64,000 nucleotides of DNA from assembly GCF_001748245.1 (NCBI RefSeq), contig NZ_BDFO01000001.1, positions 2,688,471-2,752,470 of the forward strand, given 5' to 3'. The translations under genes and the position numbers were made by a program. This document shows positions 45,609 through 54,616 of the stretch, in pieces. A model generated the notes under the pieces. The model made no database searches. It worked only from the letters and a program-made list of their open reading frames with translations, and was not told the origin of the DNA. Origin of the DNA: Oligoflexus tunisiensis. Its GTDB lineage: Bacteria > Bdellovibrionota_B > Oligoflexia > Oligoflexales > Oligoflexaceae. The stretch's first letter is position 1. Each line of letters opens with the position of its first letter.

Positions 45609-47150
45609 ATGACCACAGCCCTGTCGCGACTGGCCACTGGACTGAAATACTCATCCATTCTTGCCAAATCTGTTGTTCTTAAAAATTGGAACGAAGCCGC
45701 GAGTCGCCACTACCTTCTGGAAAATCTCGGAAGCATTCCTGGCGTCAGTGCGAAAGCCGCACAATTTCTGGCGATGAAACTCGGCGCGGGCGACGGGCAA
45801 AATCCTTTGCACCTGGAACCCTTGCCGCTGCCCTGGATCAAATCCCACATCGAAGCTGCATGCCCCCGGCTGCACGCCGAACTGGTGGAAATCAGCGAAA
45901 AGGCCCAGGTCGCTTCGCTCGGCCAGGTGCATGAGGGCCGTTTGCGTTCCGGCGCAACCGTGGCCATCAAAATTCAGTATCCTGATTTGCAAAAAAATCT
46001 GGAAGAGCAGCTTGACCTTTTGCGCCAGGTGAGCAAGACCGGACCGCCGAAAAAATTCCAGTTCGAAGTCGAGGCCATCCTCGATTATTGCGGGCAGTCG
46101 CTCCTTCGGGAAATCGACTATCGCGGGGAAGCGCAGCGACAGATGGAAGCCACCCGTCTTTTGCCGCAGAACAAGCCTATCATCATCGCGCATGTGTATC
46201 CGGAATACAGTTGCACGACCATCCTCACCCAGAGCTTCGAAGCGTCGAGCCCGATCGCCCGCATTCGTCCGTGGTGGCCGGATGCGGCACGCCGTGAATG
46301 TGCCCGTATCCTGCTCGACTATTTTCTTCATGCCCTGTTCGTGGCGCGCAGCGTTCATACCGATCCGCATCCCGGCAATCTCGGTTTTCGTCATGCGCGA
46401 TCCGCCGACCGAATCTGGAACCATGAGCTGGTGCTCTATGATTTTGGTTCAACCATGAGTTTTGAGCCCCACCAGGTGGAGATTCTCTGGCATCTGATTC
46501 ATGCCTATCAGAACCAACTCGATATCGTGCCCTTTGATGCTCTGGTGGCGCTCGGTTTTGATGCGCAGAAACTTTTGCGCTTGAGTCAACGGCTGCCCTG
46601 CCTTCTGGAAAGGCTGCTCGAACCCTTCTGTCAGGATCGCGCCTTCGATGTCCGACACTGGGATCTGAAGGAGCATTTTGAGCGCGTGCTGGGTGAGGAC
46701 CGCTGGTGGTTCCGCTCGGCAGTTCCACCCTGGTTTTTGCTGCTCCTGCGTGCCATGCAAGGGCTTATTCACGCGCTCTCGGAATTGCAGGTGCCGGTTT
46801 CCATCAAGTCCAGCCTGATGGCTTTGAAACTGCCGGCTCCAACCGGGCCGACGCCTCAGGTTCTGTCCCAGCTGCAGAGTGGACACCGTGCCAGCACCGG
46901 AGCGATGGCGAAGAAACTTCTGGTGGTCATCCAGAATCAAAAGGGGAATGAACTCGTTCGGATTGAACTCCCGAGCCGTGCGGTCGATAAGCTGGAGGAA
47001 CATCTTCCGAACGATACGCTCGGTCGGATGCAGGAGCGAAAGCTGGACCTCGCCACTCTCAAGCGTCGCATTCAGCAGTCAGGCTATGCGCCGCAGATTC
47101 TCTTTGAAATGCAAAGCGACGAAAAACGTTATCAGGTCTGGTTGCAATAG
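45609..47150 (+). CDS. ABC1/AarF (UbiB-like) family protein kinase
   Basis: A 513-residue atypical kinase of the ABC1/AarF group. The KxGQ motif is KAAQFLAM (Ala for Gly); the glycine/alanine loop is QVASLGQVHEG, the nucleotide-binding Lys in AIKIQYPD, the catalytic loop HTDPHPGNLGF and the metal-binding DFGST. Relatives support ubiquinone synthesis or lipid homeostasis; a long C-terminal tail (about 130 residues) is specific to this one. There is no clear membrane helix. The ATG at 45609 has AGGGGAGAGG upstream and is 48 bases after the tandem repeats. Confidence 0.75.
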   Translation: MTTALSRLATGLKYSSILAKSVVLKNWNEAASRHYLLENLGSIPGVSAKAAQFLAMKLGAGDGQNPLHLEPLPLPWIKSHIEAACPRLHAELVEISEKAQVASLGQVHEGRLRSGATVAIKIQYPDLQKNLEEQLDLLRQVSKTGPPKKFQFEVEAILDYCGQSLLREIDYRGEAQRQMEATRLLPQNKPIIIAHVYPEYSCTTILTQSFEASSPIARIRPWWPDAARRECARILLDYFLHALFVARSVHTDPHPGNLGFRHARSADRIWNHELVLYDFGSTMSFEPHQVEILWHLIHAYQNQLDIVPFDALVALGFDAQKLLRLSQRLPCLLERLLEPFCQDRAFDVRHWDLKEHFERVLGEDRWWFRSAVPPWFLLLLRAMQGLIHALSELQVPVSIKSSLMALKLPAPTGPTPQVLSQLQSGHRASTGAMAKKLLVVIQNQKGNELVRIELPSRAVDKLEEHLPNDTLGRMQERKLDLATLKRRIQQSGYAPQILFEMQSDEKRYQVWLQ

Positions 47151-47388
47151 AACGTCTTTCTAAAATTGAAAGAAAACTCATTCGCAGGCTTGTATACCGA
47201 ATCAGTCTTTTCAAAAAATTTCGCCAACTTGAAGCTATTCATGGCTCGCCTCGTAGCGAGCCTCTCCACTCCTTGTCAATTGCAGATTTCAGAAATCTCG
47301 CAGGGTTGTTATTTCAAGCAACTCATGCGAAACCGTTGGCTGTCCAGTCAAACCAATTTTTTTTGTTTCAAGACACAGGAGTGAGAAG

Positions 47389-48117
47389 ATGCATTCTATT
47401 AAACTTTTGAGCCTGCCTCTGGCGTTACTGGCTCTCTCAGCTTGCGGAACGGGTGATCCCACGAGTGAGACGAAGATTATCAATGGCACGCTGGCCCCGG
47501 ACGGCGGTGCCATTGAACAGTCGACCGTGGCCCTGGCCTCCAGCAACGGCCAGGTGTTTTGTACCGGCACGCTGATCCACAAAAATTTTGTGGTTTCGGC
47601 CGCCCACTGTCTGGCGAATTTTCGCGGGACTCTTTATATCGGCTTTGGTCGCAGCAGTTCCGAATTCAAGTTTGTGAAGGCCACAGACTACGAAGTGAAT
47701 CCGAGCTACACCGGCAACTTCAATAAAAATGTTCCGGCTGACATCTCGGTGATCGAACTGAGCGCGCCCGCACCGGCAGGCTACAATCCGGTGGCGATTT
47801 ACAAGGGAACCGTATCGCAGGGCAGCAAGCTCTCGCTCGCTGGTTTCGGTCAAACGGACAGTGGTGGCAGCGGTCGCCTCTATTACACCTCGGTGGGTGT
47901 ATCCGGTCAGACCAGCAATGAAATTACCGTGTATCAGGGTGGAACAGGAGCCTGTTATGGGGATTCCGGTGGACCGGCTTATGTGTCGAGCGGCAGTACG
48001 CTGCAGGTCATCGGCGCCACCTCACGCGGACAGCAGGGCTGTCGAGGGTCGAGTATTTACACCAACGTCGCCTATCACCTGAACTGGCTGCGCAACTGGA
48101 CAGGTGTGAGCCTCTAA
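47389..48117 (+). CDS. Lipid-anchored trypsin-like (S1A) serine protease
   Basis: A 242-residue protease with a lipoprotein signal (LPLALLALSAC, lipobox LSAC). The mature chain would start after Lys29 at IING. The triad is His in VSAAHC, Asp in PADISVIEL, Ser in CYGDSGGP; the Cys pair around His is present. At the position of trypsin Asp189 the residue is Gly (GACYGDS), so trypsin-like Lys/Arg specificity is unlikely. GGAG is 9 bases before the ATG. Being lipid-anchored, it would act on the cell surface or in the periplasm. Confidence 0.85.
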   Translation: MHSIKLLSLPLALLALSACGTGDPTSETKIINGTLAPDGGAIEQSTVALASSNGQVFCTGTLIHKNFVVSAAHCLANFRGTLYIGFGRSSSEFKFVKATDYEVNPSYTGNFNKNVPADISVIELSAPAPAGYNPVAIYKGTVSQGSKLSLAGFGQTDSGGSGRLYYTSVGVSGQTSNEITVYQGGTGACYGDSGGPAYVSSGSTLQVIGATSRGQQGCRGSSIYTNVAYHLNWLRNWTGVSL

Positions 48118-48127
48118 AAAAGGCAAT

Positions 48128-48185
48128 GCCATTGGCTTCGATGAAATTGGATCCTCATGACCCAATTCCCGTCCAAGCCAATGGC
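48128..48185. terminator. Long inverted repeat between the protease and CsbD genes
   Basis: Arms GCCATTGGCTT (48128-48138) and AAGCCAATGGC (48175-48185), with an inner AATTGG/CCAATT pair. It lies between convergent genes and could terminate both, though it lacks a T-run. Confidence 0.5.
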
Positions 48186-48218
48186 CCTTGTGAGTGATAC
48201 TCAAGACCACTCAAATAT

Positions 48219-48443
48219 TTAGGACATGGACCGATTACGATCATAGTCCATGGATGCAATGTATTGATCGAGTTCCGCTTCGGCACGATCCTTTTCCAGG
48301 CCATAGCGTTCCTGAAGTTTACCGACCAATCGATCCTTTTTGCCGGCGATGGTTTCCAGGTCGTCGTCAGTGAATTTGCCCCATTTTTCCCGAATGGTGC
48401 CTTTCAGATTCTTCCACTGGCCTTCAACTTGATCCCAATTCAT
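48219..48443 (-). CDS. CsbD family stress protein
   Basis: A 74-residue hydrophilic protein with the CsbD signature (MNWDQVEGQWKNLKGTIREKWGKFTDDDLE), typical of general stress or stationary-phase proteins of unknown mechanism. The ATG at 48443 has GGGAGAA just upstream. It converges on the serine protease gene, with the long inverted repeat between them. Confidence 0.88.
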   Translation of the reverse strand: MNWDQVEGQWKNLKGTIREKWGKFTDDDLETIAGKKDRLVGKLQERYGLEKDRAEAELDQYIASMDYDRNRSMS

Positions 48444-48687
48444 GGTTATTCTCCCGATTTTGGTGAGTGTGGGTTCACCTCGTGAACTCGGCGACCCTTC
48501 TTTCACAATACATGCCATTTGCGAAAAGCCTTCGCGACGCGACTATGAGAAAGCCTGAAGGCTGGAACATGCAGCGTGTTTCATACAGAGCTGCAGGGAA
48601 AATCCAACTCGAAGAAAATTTCGTAGTCAATATTTTTGGGTGTCATGGGTTGTGCATAAAAATGGGGGCGGGCGGGGGAAAAAGGAA

Positions 48688-48721
48688 AGGCCGCTGAGGT
48701 GCACTCAGCGGCCTGGTTTTT
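48688..48721. terminator. Strong bidirectional terminator
   Basis: Arms AGGCCGCTGAG (48688-48698) and CTCAGCGGCCT (48704-48714) with a 5-base loop, then a T-run on the plus strand. It is 10 bases past the minus-strand stop of the cytochrome lipoprotein gene. Confidence 0.85.
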
Positions 48722-48730
48722 TTCTGTTGC

Positions 48731-49729
48731 TTAGCGCAGACGGAGAGCTGCGGGTTGTTCCGCGACGGGTTGCAGTTTATCAAACGAGGTTGGGAAACTG
48801 CGCAGGTAACTGACGATGTTGGTTTCGTCAGCTGCAGTGGCAAACGTGAACAGGTGCGTGCCGCCATTGAGTTGCGTTCCGTCCGGATAGGTCGAGGTTT
48901 TCACCAGATTCAAAATTTCGGCGTCAGTGGCATAGGCCAGGTAATCTGAGGAATGTTTCGCGAACGCGTCACCGCTTGCAGCATTGCCATGGCAGCTCGT
49001 GCAGCCATTAAGGGCAGCGTCCGCACTCACAGGCGCATCGTAGCGAAGCTTGCCTGCAGCAATGCCAGCCGTGGTATAACCAGTGATCACAACAGGCACA
49101 CTAAAGTTGACTCCGTCCACCGTCGCGCTGATGGTCGTGTTGCCAACAGCTTTGGTCGTATAACGACGGGCGAAGAATTTCTGGGTGATCTTCACATAAT
49201 TGGGTTGGCCTGCGGTCGCCGCTGCGGGAATGGTCACTGCAGCATCGTTCAGGAACGCAGGATCCACTTTGAAAGCAAATTCATTCTGCAGTTTCGTGAG
49301 GGCATCGAACATTTCCGGACGGCTTTGGAATTCCGCGGCCCATTTTTCCATGAAGGCATCGAATTCGGCCTGGGAAGCGAATTCCGGCAATTCGAGGGCC
49401 TGGCTGAAATCCGGCACTGCGGCCACGGCATAGACCCAGATCATTTCGAATTTCTCGGTTCCATCAGTGGAGAAGCCAAAATAAAGGGAGCGGCCTACAT
49501 CAGGAGCCGACAAGGGATACACGCCGATGGCGGGTGGATAAAGATCGGTCAGCTTTTGTTCTGCGGGAGCGGGTGTGTCGCCGGTGGCGTCACCGGTTTG
49601 ATTCTCGCCGGTTTCTTCGGTCTTGGCTGCCTCGCCCTGGTCTTCCTGCTTGTCCTGTGCTTTTTTCTCGCTGCAGGCGGTCGACAGAGCCAACATTGCG
49701 ATCAAAGACGTTGCGAGAATGCTTTTCAT
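48731..49729 (-). CDS. Lipoprotein with C-terminal c-type heme site
   Basis: A 332-residue lipoprotein (MKSILATSLIAMLALSTAC; lipobox LSTAC) with an acidic low-complexity linker (about 20-60), a middle domain I cannot place, and a C-terminal cytochrome-c domain with one CTSCH motif and a Met in a later helix. It resembles the protein at 19970-21151 in layout only. AGGGAGGG precedes the ATG. The protein probably moves electrons or senses redox at the outer face of a membrane. Confidence 0.72.
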   Translation of the reverse strand: MKSILATSLIAMLALSTACSEKKAQDKQEDQGEAAKTEETGENQTGDATGDTPAPAEQKLTDLYPPAIGVYPLSAPDVGRSLYFGFSTDGTEKFEMIWVYAVAAVPDFSQALELPEFASQAEFDAFMEKWAAEFQSRPEMFDALTKLQNEFAFKVDPAFLNDAAVTIPAAATAGQPNYVKITQKFFARRYTTKAVGNTTISATVDGVNFSVPVVITGYTTAGIAAGKLRYDAPVSADAALNGCTSCHGNAASGDAFAKHSSDYLAYATDAEILNLVKTSTYPDGTQLNGGTHLFTFATAADETNIVSYLRSFPTSFDKLQPVAEQPAALRLR

Positions 49730-50116
49730 CCGATGCCCTCCCTCTAGGCTTCCGTTGGAAGCGTGCAATCCATGTCGAGTCTTTATTCTGTCAATCCTTC
49801 TCCTCTCGCAAGAACCAAGCCCTGCCAGGCACCTCGTTAACCAGGTGAAATGGTTTGTGCGGATCAGGCGTGACACCGGATTATGACTGATCTCTGGACG
49901 ACAACGTCCAGGCCTCTGACAGAGGATAGGTTATTTATTCCAGGCAGGTAAGAAAGCTAGGGCCCGCACTCCGTGCGTGCGGGTTGGGCTATACAAACAT
50001 CATGCCGTCCGGTAAGCAAGGGGCGGCGCCGTGCTGCGAACACGAACGCCGTCGCGTCTACCGGTTGGGGCTGTGGGCGGCCTCGTGCTGCGAATACGAA
50101 AGCCGCCGCATTATCC
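49730..50116. other. 387-base stretch with hairpins and a tandem repeat
   Basis: Between the AgmX-domain gene and the cytochrome lipoprotein gene, both on the minus strand. It holds a CTGGACG/CGTCCAG hairpin (49894-49911), a CCCGCAC/GTGCGGG hairpin (49963-49983) that may terminate the upstream transcript, and two 54-base repeats (50021-50110). No gene is apparent. Confidence 0.5.
50021..50110. repeat. Two near-identical repeats at 54-base spacing
   Basis: GTGCTGCGAAYACGAA occurs at 50031 and 50085 within a similar 35-base context beginning GGGCGG. The unit is just beyond the stop of the AgmX-domain gene. Its role is unknown. Confidence 0.5.
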
Positions 50117-50623
50117 TTAACCGTCACTCTGCGACTGAGGGGATTCAGGAGCAGGAGGTGTGGGCGGCGTGGCCGGTGCCGTCGCCGGCGTATCTGGTGT
50201 TCCAGGCGCGGCCGGAGCAGCCTCAGGGGCCGGCGGCGCAGGCGGTGGAGGCGGAGCCTTTTTGAATTCAAACGGATAGGCGATGCTGATCTGCTGGCCG
50301 CCGCGCGGTTTGGGGAAGGTCCAGGCCTTCATCTTGTTCCGCAGACATTTGCCGATCGCCTTGTCTTTAAAGGTATTTTGCTCGACTTCGCTGGCTTCAA
50401 CTTTGCCCTTGAGTCCAATCAAGAAACGAATCTTCACTTTGCCTTCAGCCGTACTATCCTTGTCGACCGCTTCCTGGTAGCAGGCGCGGGCGTCGTCGCT
50501 GTGCGACTGAATCACATCCACGATTTCCTTTTGAGTCAGACCATCGCCTTTGCCTTTGGGAGCAGCGGCCAGGGTCAACGGTGTTACGAGAGCCAGGAGA
50601 GGCAGTCCACATCGACGAAACAT
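50117..50623 (-). CDS. AgmX/PglI C-terminal-domain secreted protein
   Basis: A 168-residue protein with a signal peptide (MFRRCGLPLLALVTPLTLAAA) followed by one AgmX/PglI-type domain (about 28-115) with two cysteines (RACYQ and KCLRNK) that should pair, and FPKPRGGQQISIAYPFEF ending it. The last 47 residues are Pro/Ala-rich. Such domains are common in myxobacterial motility and TonB-like proteins and usually interact with other envelope proteins. The ATG at 50623 has AAGGA upstream; the frame to 50764 is not part of the gene. Confidence 0.75.
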   Translation of the reverse strand: MFRRCGLPLLALVTPLTLAAAPKGKGDGLTQKEIVDVIQSHSDDARACYQEAVDKDSTAEGKVKIRFLIGLKGKVEASEVEQNTFKDKAIGKCLRNKMKAWTFPKPRGGQQISIAYPFEFKKAPPPPPAPPAPEAAPAAPGTPDTPATAPATPPTPPAPESPQSQSDG

Positions 50624-50868
50624 TCCATATTCCTTTCGGTAGAGATGCACGGGAATCCGTTCGGGGCATAGTATCCAGATTCGAACCATAAGAAAAGTCA
50701 GGGTAATAAAGTTCTTACGAATATCTAATAATATCAAGGCACTGCCTGACCAGGCTTGCGACAAATCCGCCCGCGGAAGCGACTAACCCATGGAAATGAT
50801 GGAGACGAATATCTGGCTGCTTTTTTGCAGAATCTCCTGTCTACCATGACACGTCCAGGAGCTTTGCA

Positions 50869-52119
50869 ATGATCTATCAATACGGGGATCTCACGGTCCA
50901 GGCATTTCGTGATGAACCGGCTACGGTCACAGTGAACGGCTGGACCATCAACTACATGGGTTTCTGTCGCTCGGAACACCGGAATCAAACGCCGCTGGTT
51001 TTGCTCGGTGGGGCGTTTCAGTCCTTTGCCTCCTTTATGAACGATGTGAAAGCCTATCTGCCGCAAATGCCGGTGCTCCTCGTCGCCTTGCCCGGTCAGG
51101 CCAGCAACAAGGAAACCCGCGACGCCTCCATGCTCAGTCTGCGGGATATGGCTGACCTTCTGGAAGGTTTCTTTCAGGAACTCCGTCTGGAGCAGGTGGC
51201 TCTGGCCGGTTATTCCTATGGCTCGCTCCTGGCCTATACCTATGCGTTTAGCTACGAAATGCGTCTGGAGCAGTTGATCCTGGTCGGCTGCAGCCTTGAT
51301 CTCAGGCATACGCAAAAGCAGATCCTGCAGTATGCCGTCGACAATTTTAATCCGGAGACTATCAACACGGACTCCGAAGCCGCATCGCAGGCCTTTTTCA
51401 ACCTCAATGCCATGGATGCCACGGGACTGTCGCTCGGCCTTGTGGAAAGTCTGATCCACTCCATTCGACGTCTGAGCCCTGAGGACCTTGCCAGTTATCG
51501 ATCTAATTCGGCGCGGGTTTTGCGGGAACGCTTGCCGCAGCGCAATTTCCAGGTTCGCACGCTGGTTCTTGCGGCCGCTTATGATCATTACACGACGCCG
51601 GATCAGAGCCTCGAAGTGCACGGCTGCTTTGAAAACGGTGACTTTGTCCTTTTGGAAAAAGCCGATCACCTGCTGCCTTTGCGCCGTCCGCAGCTCATCA
51701 ATCAGACGATCTTACAATTCCTGTTCGATGCTCCTTACGAAGGTGAGGGCGTTTTGTATGGTGATGCGGCGATAGCCCGGGCCAGCGAACGCCGTCAGCA
51801 GGCGCGCTACAAGGTCAAAGGCCTGGCTGTTGTTCTGACCCACGCGGATCAATTCCGTTTTGAAGGTATTCTGGACGACGTGAGTTTGAATGGCTGCGGC
51901 ATCACGCTGCCGGGTCTCATGAGCGCTGCCGCTGAGTTTGATGGCACCTGGCAGCTCGAGATTGGGGCCTCCGAGTACAAAATTCCCGGATTCCTGCGGG
52001 TCAATCACGGCAAGGCCAACTTTGTTTTTTTCAAGAAAACTTTGTCGGATCGGAAGCATATCAACGATTTTATTGAATCGTTTCAGGACCTTCCGCTCAC
52101 CGATCGGCTGAACGCCTAG
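50869..52119 (+). CDS. Alpha/beta hydrolase fused to a PilZ (c-di-GMP-binding) domain
   Basis: A 416-residue cytoplasmic protein. Residues 25-290 form an alpha/beta-hydrolase with nucleophile S116 in GYSYG, Asp239 in AYDHYTTP and His267 in KADHLL. Residues 305-405 are a PilZ domain with the c-di-GMP-binding RxxxR (R309-R313, in ERRQQARY) and DxSxxG (D337, S339, G342). The complete binding motif suggests that c-di-GMP controls the hydrolase. The substrate is unknown. A GGAGC lies about 8 bases before the ATG at 50869. The gene is followed by a peptide-type binding lipoprotein 74 bases away. Confidence 0.82.
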   Translation: MIYQYGDLTVQAFRDEPATVTVNGWTINYMGFCRSEHRNQTPLVLLGGAFQSFASFMNDVKAYLPQMPVLLVALPGQASNKETRDASMLSLRDMADLLEGFFQELRLEQVALAGYSYGSLLAYTYAFSYEMRLEQLILVGCSLDLRHTQKQILQYAVDNFNPETINTDSEAASQAFFNLNAMDATGLSLGLVESLIHSIRRLSPEDLASYRSNSARVLRERLPQRNFQVRTLVLAAAYDHYTTPDQSLEVHGCFENGDFVLLEKADHLLPLRRPQLINQTILQFLFDAPYEGEGVLYGDAAIARASERRQQARYKVKGLAVVLTHADQFRFEGILDDVSLNGCGITLPGLMSAAAEFDGTWQLEIGASEYKIPGFLRVNHGKANFVFFKKTLSDRKHINDFIESFQDLPLTDRLNA

Positions 52120-52193
52120 CGATTGAACAAGACAAGCTCATAAAATCCATGCACAATGAGCGGGAACTGCCACCCAACAGAGGAGGTCCGCTC

Positions 52194-53957
52194 TTGTTAG
52201 CTCGCATCAACATCATCCTGGCCATCAGCCTGACCTGCCTGCTCGGCGCCTGTATCAAAAAGAAAAGCAGTGAAACGGCCGCAGCCGATTCCGTGAAAAT
52301 CTTTTATCATCTGCGTGAGGCCGAGGAAAAAAGTCTCGATCCCATGAAGCAGTTTGATGAAGTTTCCCATCAGCTTGTCAGCAATCTCTATGACAGTCTT
52401 CTGAGCTATCATTATCTGAAGCGGCCTTATGAGCTGGTCCCGAATCTCCTGACCCACATGCCCGAGAAGCAGGCGGATGGTCGCACGTATCTTTTCACTC
52501 TGAAAAAGGGTGTGCGCTTTCATGATAACGCCTGCTTTCCCGGAGGCAAGGGCCGCGAGATGAAAGCGGACGATGTGATCTATTCCTTCAAACGTTTTGC
52601 CGACGCCAACGTCAATCGCCTCACCTATATCCTGATCCAGGGGCTGGTCGTCGGCATGGACGAATTCCGCGCGCTGTCGAGCAAGGAAGGCAATAAATTT
52701 TCCTATGACAAGCACGAAATCAGCGGCGTGAAAAAGAAGGACGATTATACCTTCACGATCACCTTCGTTCAGGACAGTCCTCTGAATTTCCATCCTCTGG
52801 CGTTCAATGGCCTTGCCATTCTGCCCCGCGAGGCCGTGGAAAAATATGGTGACGACCTCGATAAGAATCCGGTCGGCACAGGACCCTTTGTCATGAAGAC
52901 CTATTCCCGGCGCGGCACCACGATTCTGGTTCGCAATCCTAACTATCATGGCACCTATCCCACCGAGGGCATGCCGGAGGACAAGGCCGCCGGTCTTTTG
53001 GAAGCGGCCGGGAAAAAGGTGCCGTTCGTCGATGAAGTGCATCTGCCCCTGATCGTGGAAACGCAGCCGCAGATGCTGAAGTTTAAAAGAGGCCAGCTCG
53101 CTTACGTGGGCATGAATCGCGATGATTTTGAAGTGATGGTCGACCGCAACGGCCAGGACTTCGTGCTGAAACCGGAATTTGCCAAGGACTTTGACCTCTA
53201 TACTGTGGACGGCCTGAGAAACCAGTTTATTCGCATTGGTCTGCGGGATCCGGTGCTCAGCAAGAAGGCGGTCCGTCAGGCCCTGGTCCTGGCTCTGGAT
53301 ACCCAGGGTTACATCAATCTCATGTTCAACGGCCGGGGCAGCGCTCCCGAATCGCTTATCCCCTATGATATTCAGGGCAGCGCCCGCGAAACCGGTTCGA
53401 CCTGGCACAAGGCGGATATCGAGGCCGCGAAGAAAAAACTGGCGGAAGCCGGTTATCCAAACGGCAAGGGCCTGCCGACCTTTGTCATCGAATATCGCAG
53501 CACCAACAAGGACCAGAGACAGCGTTTTGAATACCTGCGGAACGAGTGGGCCAAAATCGGTGTGAAGGTGGAAGCCAATTTTCAAAGCTTCTCCAACTTT
53601 CTGAAGAAGACGGACGAAGGCAACTATCAGCTGGCCGATGCCGGCTGGAACGCCGACTATCCCGACGCCGAGAATTTCTATTCTCTTCTTTATGGCAAGA
53701 ACGTGGCCCCAGGGCCCAATACGGGGCACTTTGTCAACGCGCGCTATGATGAACTTTATCTGAAATCCCGTCACATGAAAGACGGTCCGGAGCGCTGGAA
53801 AATTTTTGCGGAAATGGATGCGATACTGAAAGACGAGGTTCCGCTCATCCTGCTCATTAACAATGCGGTGGTGGGCATGAAGCAAAAAAGCGTCAGGAAC
53901 TTCAAGCGCAACATGATGGTGCCGTTCCCTTACAAGTACTACGATCTTGCCCCTTGA
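52194..53957 (+). CDS. Family 5 solute-binding lipoprotein (peptide/opine ABC transporter type)
   Basis: A 587-residue substrate-binding protein (SBP_bac_5), the OppA/DppA type. The lipoprotein signal (ARINIILAISLTCLLGAC, lipobox LLGAC) is followed by the typical open cleft domain with AEEKSLDP, LYDSLLSYHYL, and NPVGTGPFV. The TTG at 52194 is preceded by AGGAGG at 7 bases and gives a compact signal peptide; ATG 52149 would add a charged lead. There are no adjacent permease or ATPase genes, so it is an orphan binding protein, perhaps serving a transporter elsewhere or sensing its ligand. Confidence 0.87.
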   Translation: MLARINIILAISLTCLLGACIKKKSSETAAADSVKIFYHLREAEEKSLDPMKQFDEVSHQLVSNLYDSLLSYHYLKRPYELVPNLLTHMPEKQADGRTYLFTLKKGVRFHDNACFPGGKGREMKADDVIYSFKRFADANVNRLTYILIQGLVVGMDEFRALSSKEGNKFSYDKHEISGVKKKDDYTFTITFVQDSPLNFHPLAFNGLAILPREAVEKYGDDLDKNPVGTGPFVMKTYSRRGTTILVRNPNYHGTYPTEGMPEDKAAGLLEAAGKKVPFVDEVHLPLIVETQPQMLKFKRGQLAYVGMNRDDFEVMVDRNGQDFVLKPEFAKDFDLYTVDGLRNQFIRIGLRDPVLSKKAVRQALVLALDTQGYINLMFNGRGSAPESLIPYDIQGSARETGSTWHKADIEAAKKKLAEAGYPNGKGLPTFVIEYRSTNKDQRQRFEYLRNEWAKIGVKVEANFQSFSNFLKKTDEGNYQLADAGWNADYPDAENFYSLLYGKNVAPGPNTGHFVNARYDELYLKSRHMKDGPERWKIFAEMDAILKDEVPLILLINNAVVGMKQKSVRNFKRNMMVPFPYKYYDLAP

Positions 53958-54007
53958 AGGCATGGCAAGGTGAAGGCTGAGATCAACTCTCAGCCCTGCA
54001 CGGTATC

Positions 54008-54421
54008 TTATTTCTTTTCAGCCAGATTGCAGGAATAGCTGCCTTTGTAGGTAAAGCCATTCACGCTGTGAGACAGGCTGTGGAACGCAAGATCGGTATT
54101 CACCACATCGATCTGATCGCAGATCGAGGTGTTGACGATGGTGTAACCACCGTTACACTGCTGACGCAAGGCCGTCGCGACTTTGGTCAGTTCAGCCTTT
54201 TCCTTGTTCGCATCGAATTCGCCGGCCTTGTAAGTCTTGGTGCCTTTGGCCAGGAGGGTCACGCGCTTGCCAAACGGATCGGCGTTGTTGAACACGGCAC
54301 CGTCGCAGACGACAATGAATTTTTTCTTGTTCGAGGAAACATCAGAATCGTGAGACGATGAGTCACCACAGGCGGCCAGCAGGGCAGGGGCGATCAGGAA
54401 GGCCAGGGCTTTGATTTTCAT
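54008..54421 (-). CDS. Small lipoprotein of unknown function
   Basis: A 137-residue lipoprotein (MKIKALAFLIAPALLAAC; lipobox LAAC) with a Ser/Asp-rich linker and a mature domain containing four cysteines (VVCDG, QQCNGG, SICDQ, SCNLA), likely in two disulfides. I recognise no family. AGGA precedes the ATG. Convergent with the family 5 binding protein. Confidence 0.65.
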   Translation of the reverse strand: MKIKALAFLIAPALLAACGDSSSHDSDVSSNKKKFIVVCDGAVFNNADPFGKRVTLLAKGTKTYKAGEFDANKEKAELTKVATALRQQCNGGYTIVNTSICDQIDVVNTDLAFHSLSHSVNGFTYKGSYSCNLAEKK

Positions 54422-54616
54422 GGATTCGGTCCTACTTTGGGTTCGCGGTTTGTCGTGCCAACGCACGAAGGAGTTCGTTGTTAGCAGTTTGCGCGAATCC
54501 TCGTCAACGCCAGTCTGGGGGCGGGCTGCAGAAAACGTTTTCAGAACACCCGGGTTTTACCCCAGGTGGCTCAAAAGCTGCAGGTTTTGGCATTGATGGG
54601 CCATATCGACTTAATT

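Noticed and set aside
52197..53963. Long open frame opposite the family 5 binding-protein gene
   Set aside because: No recognisable domain and no ribosome site; the opposite strand is a clear gene.
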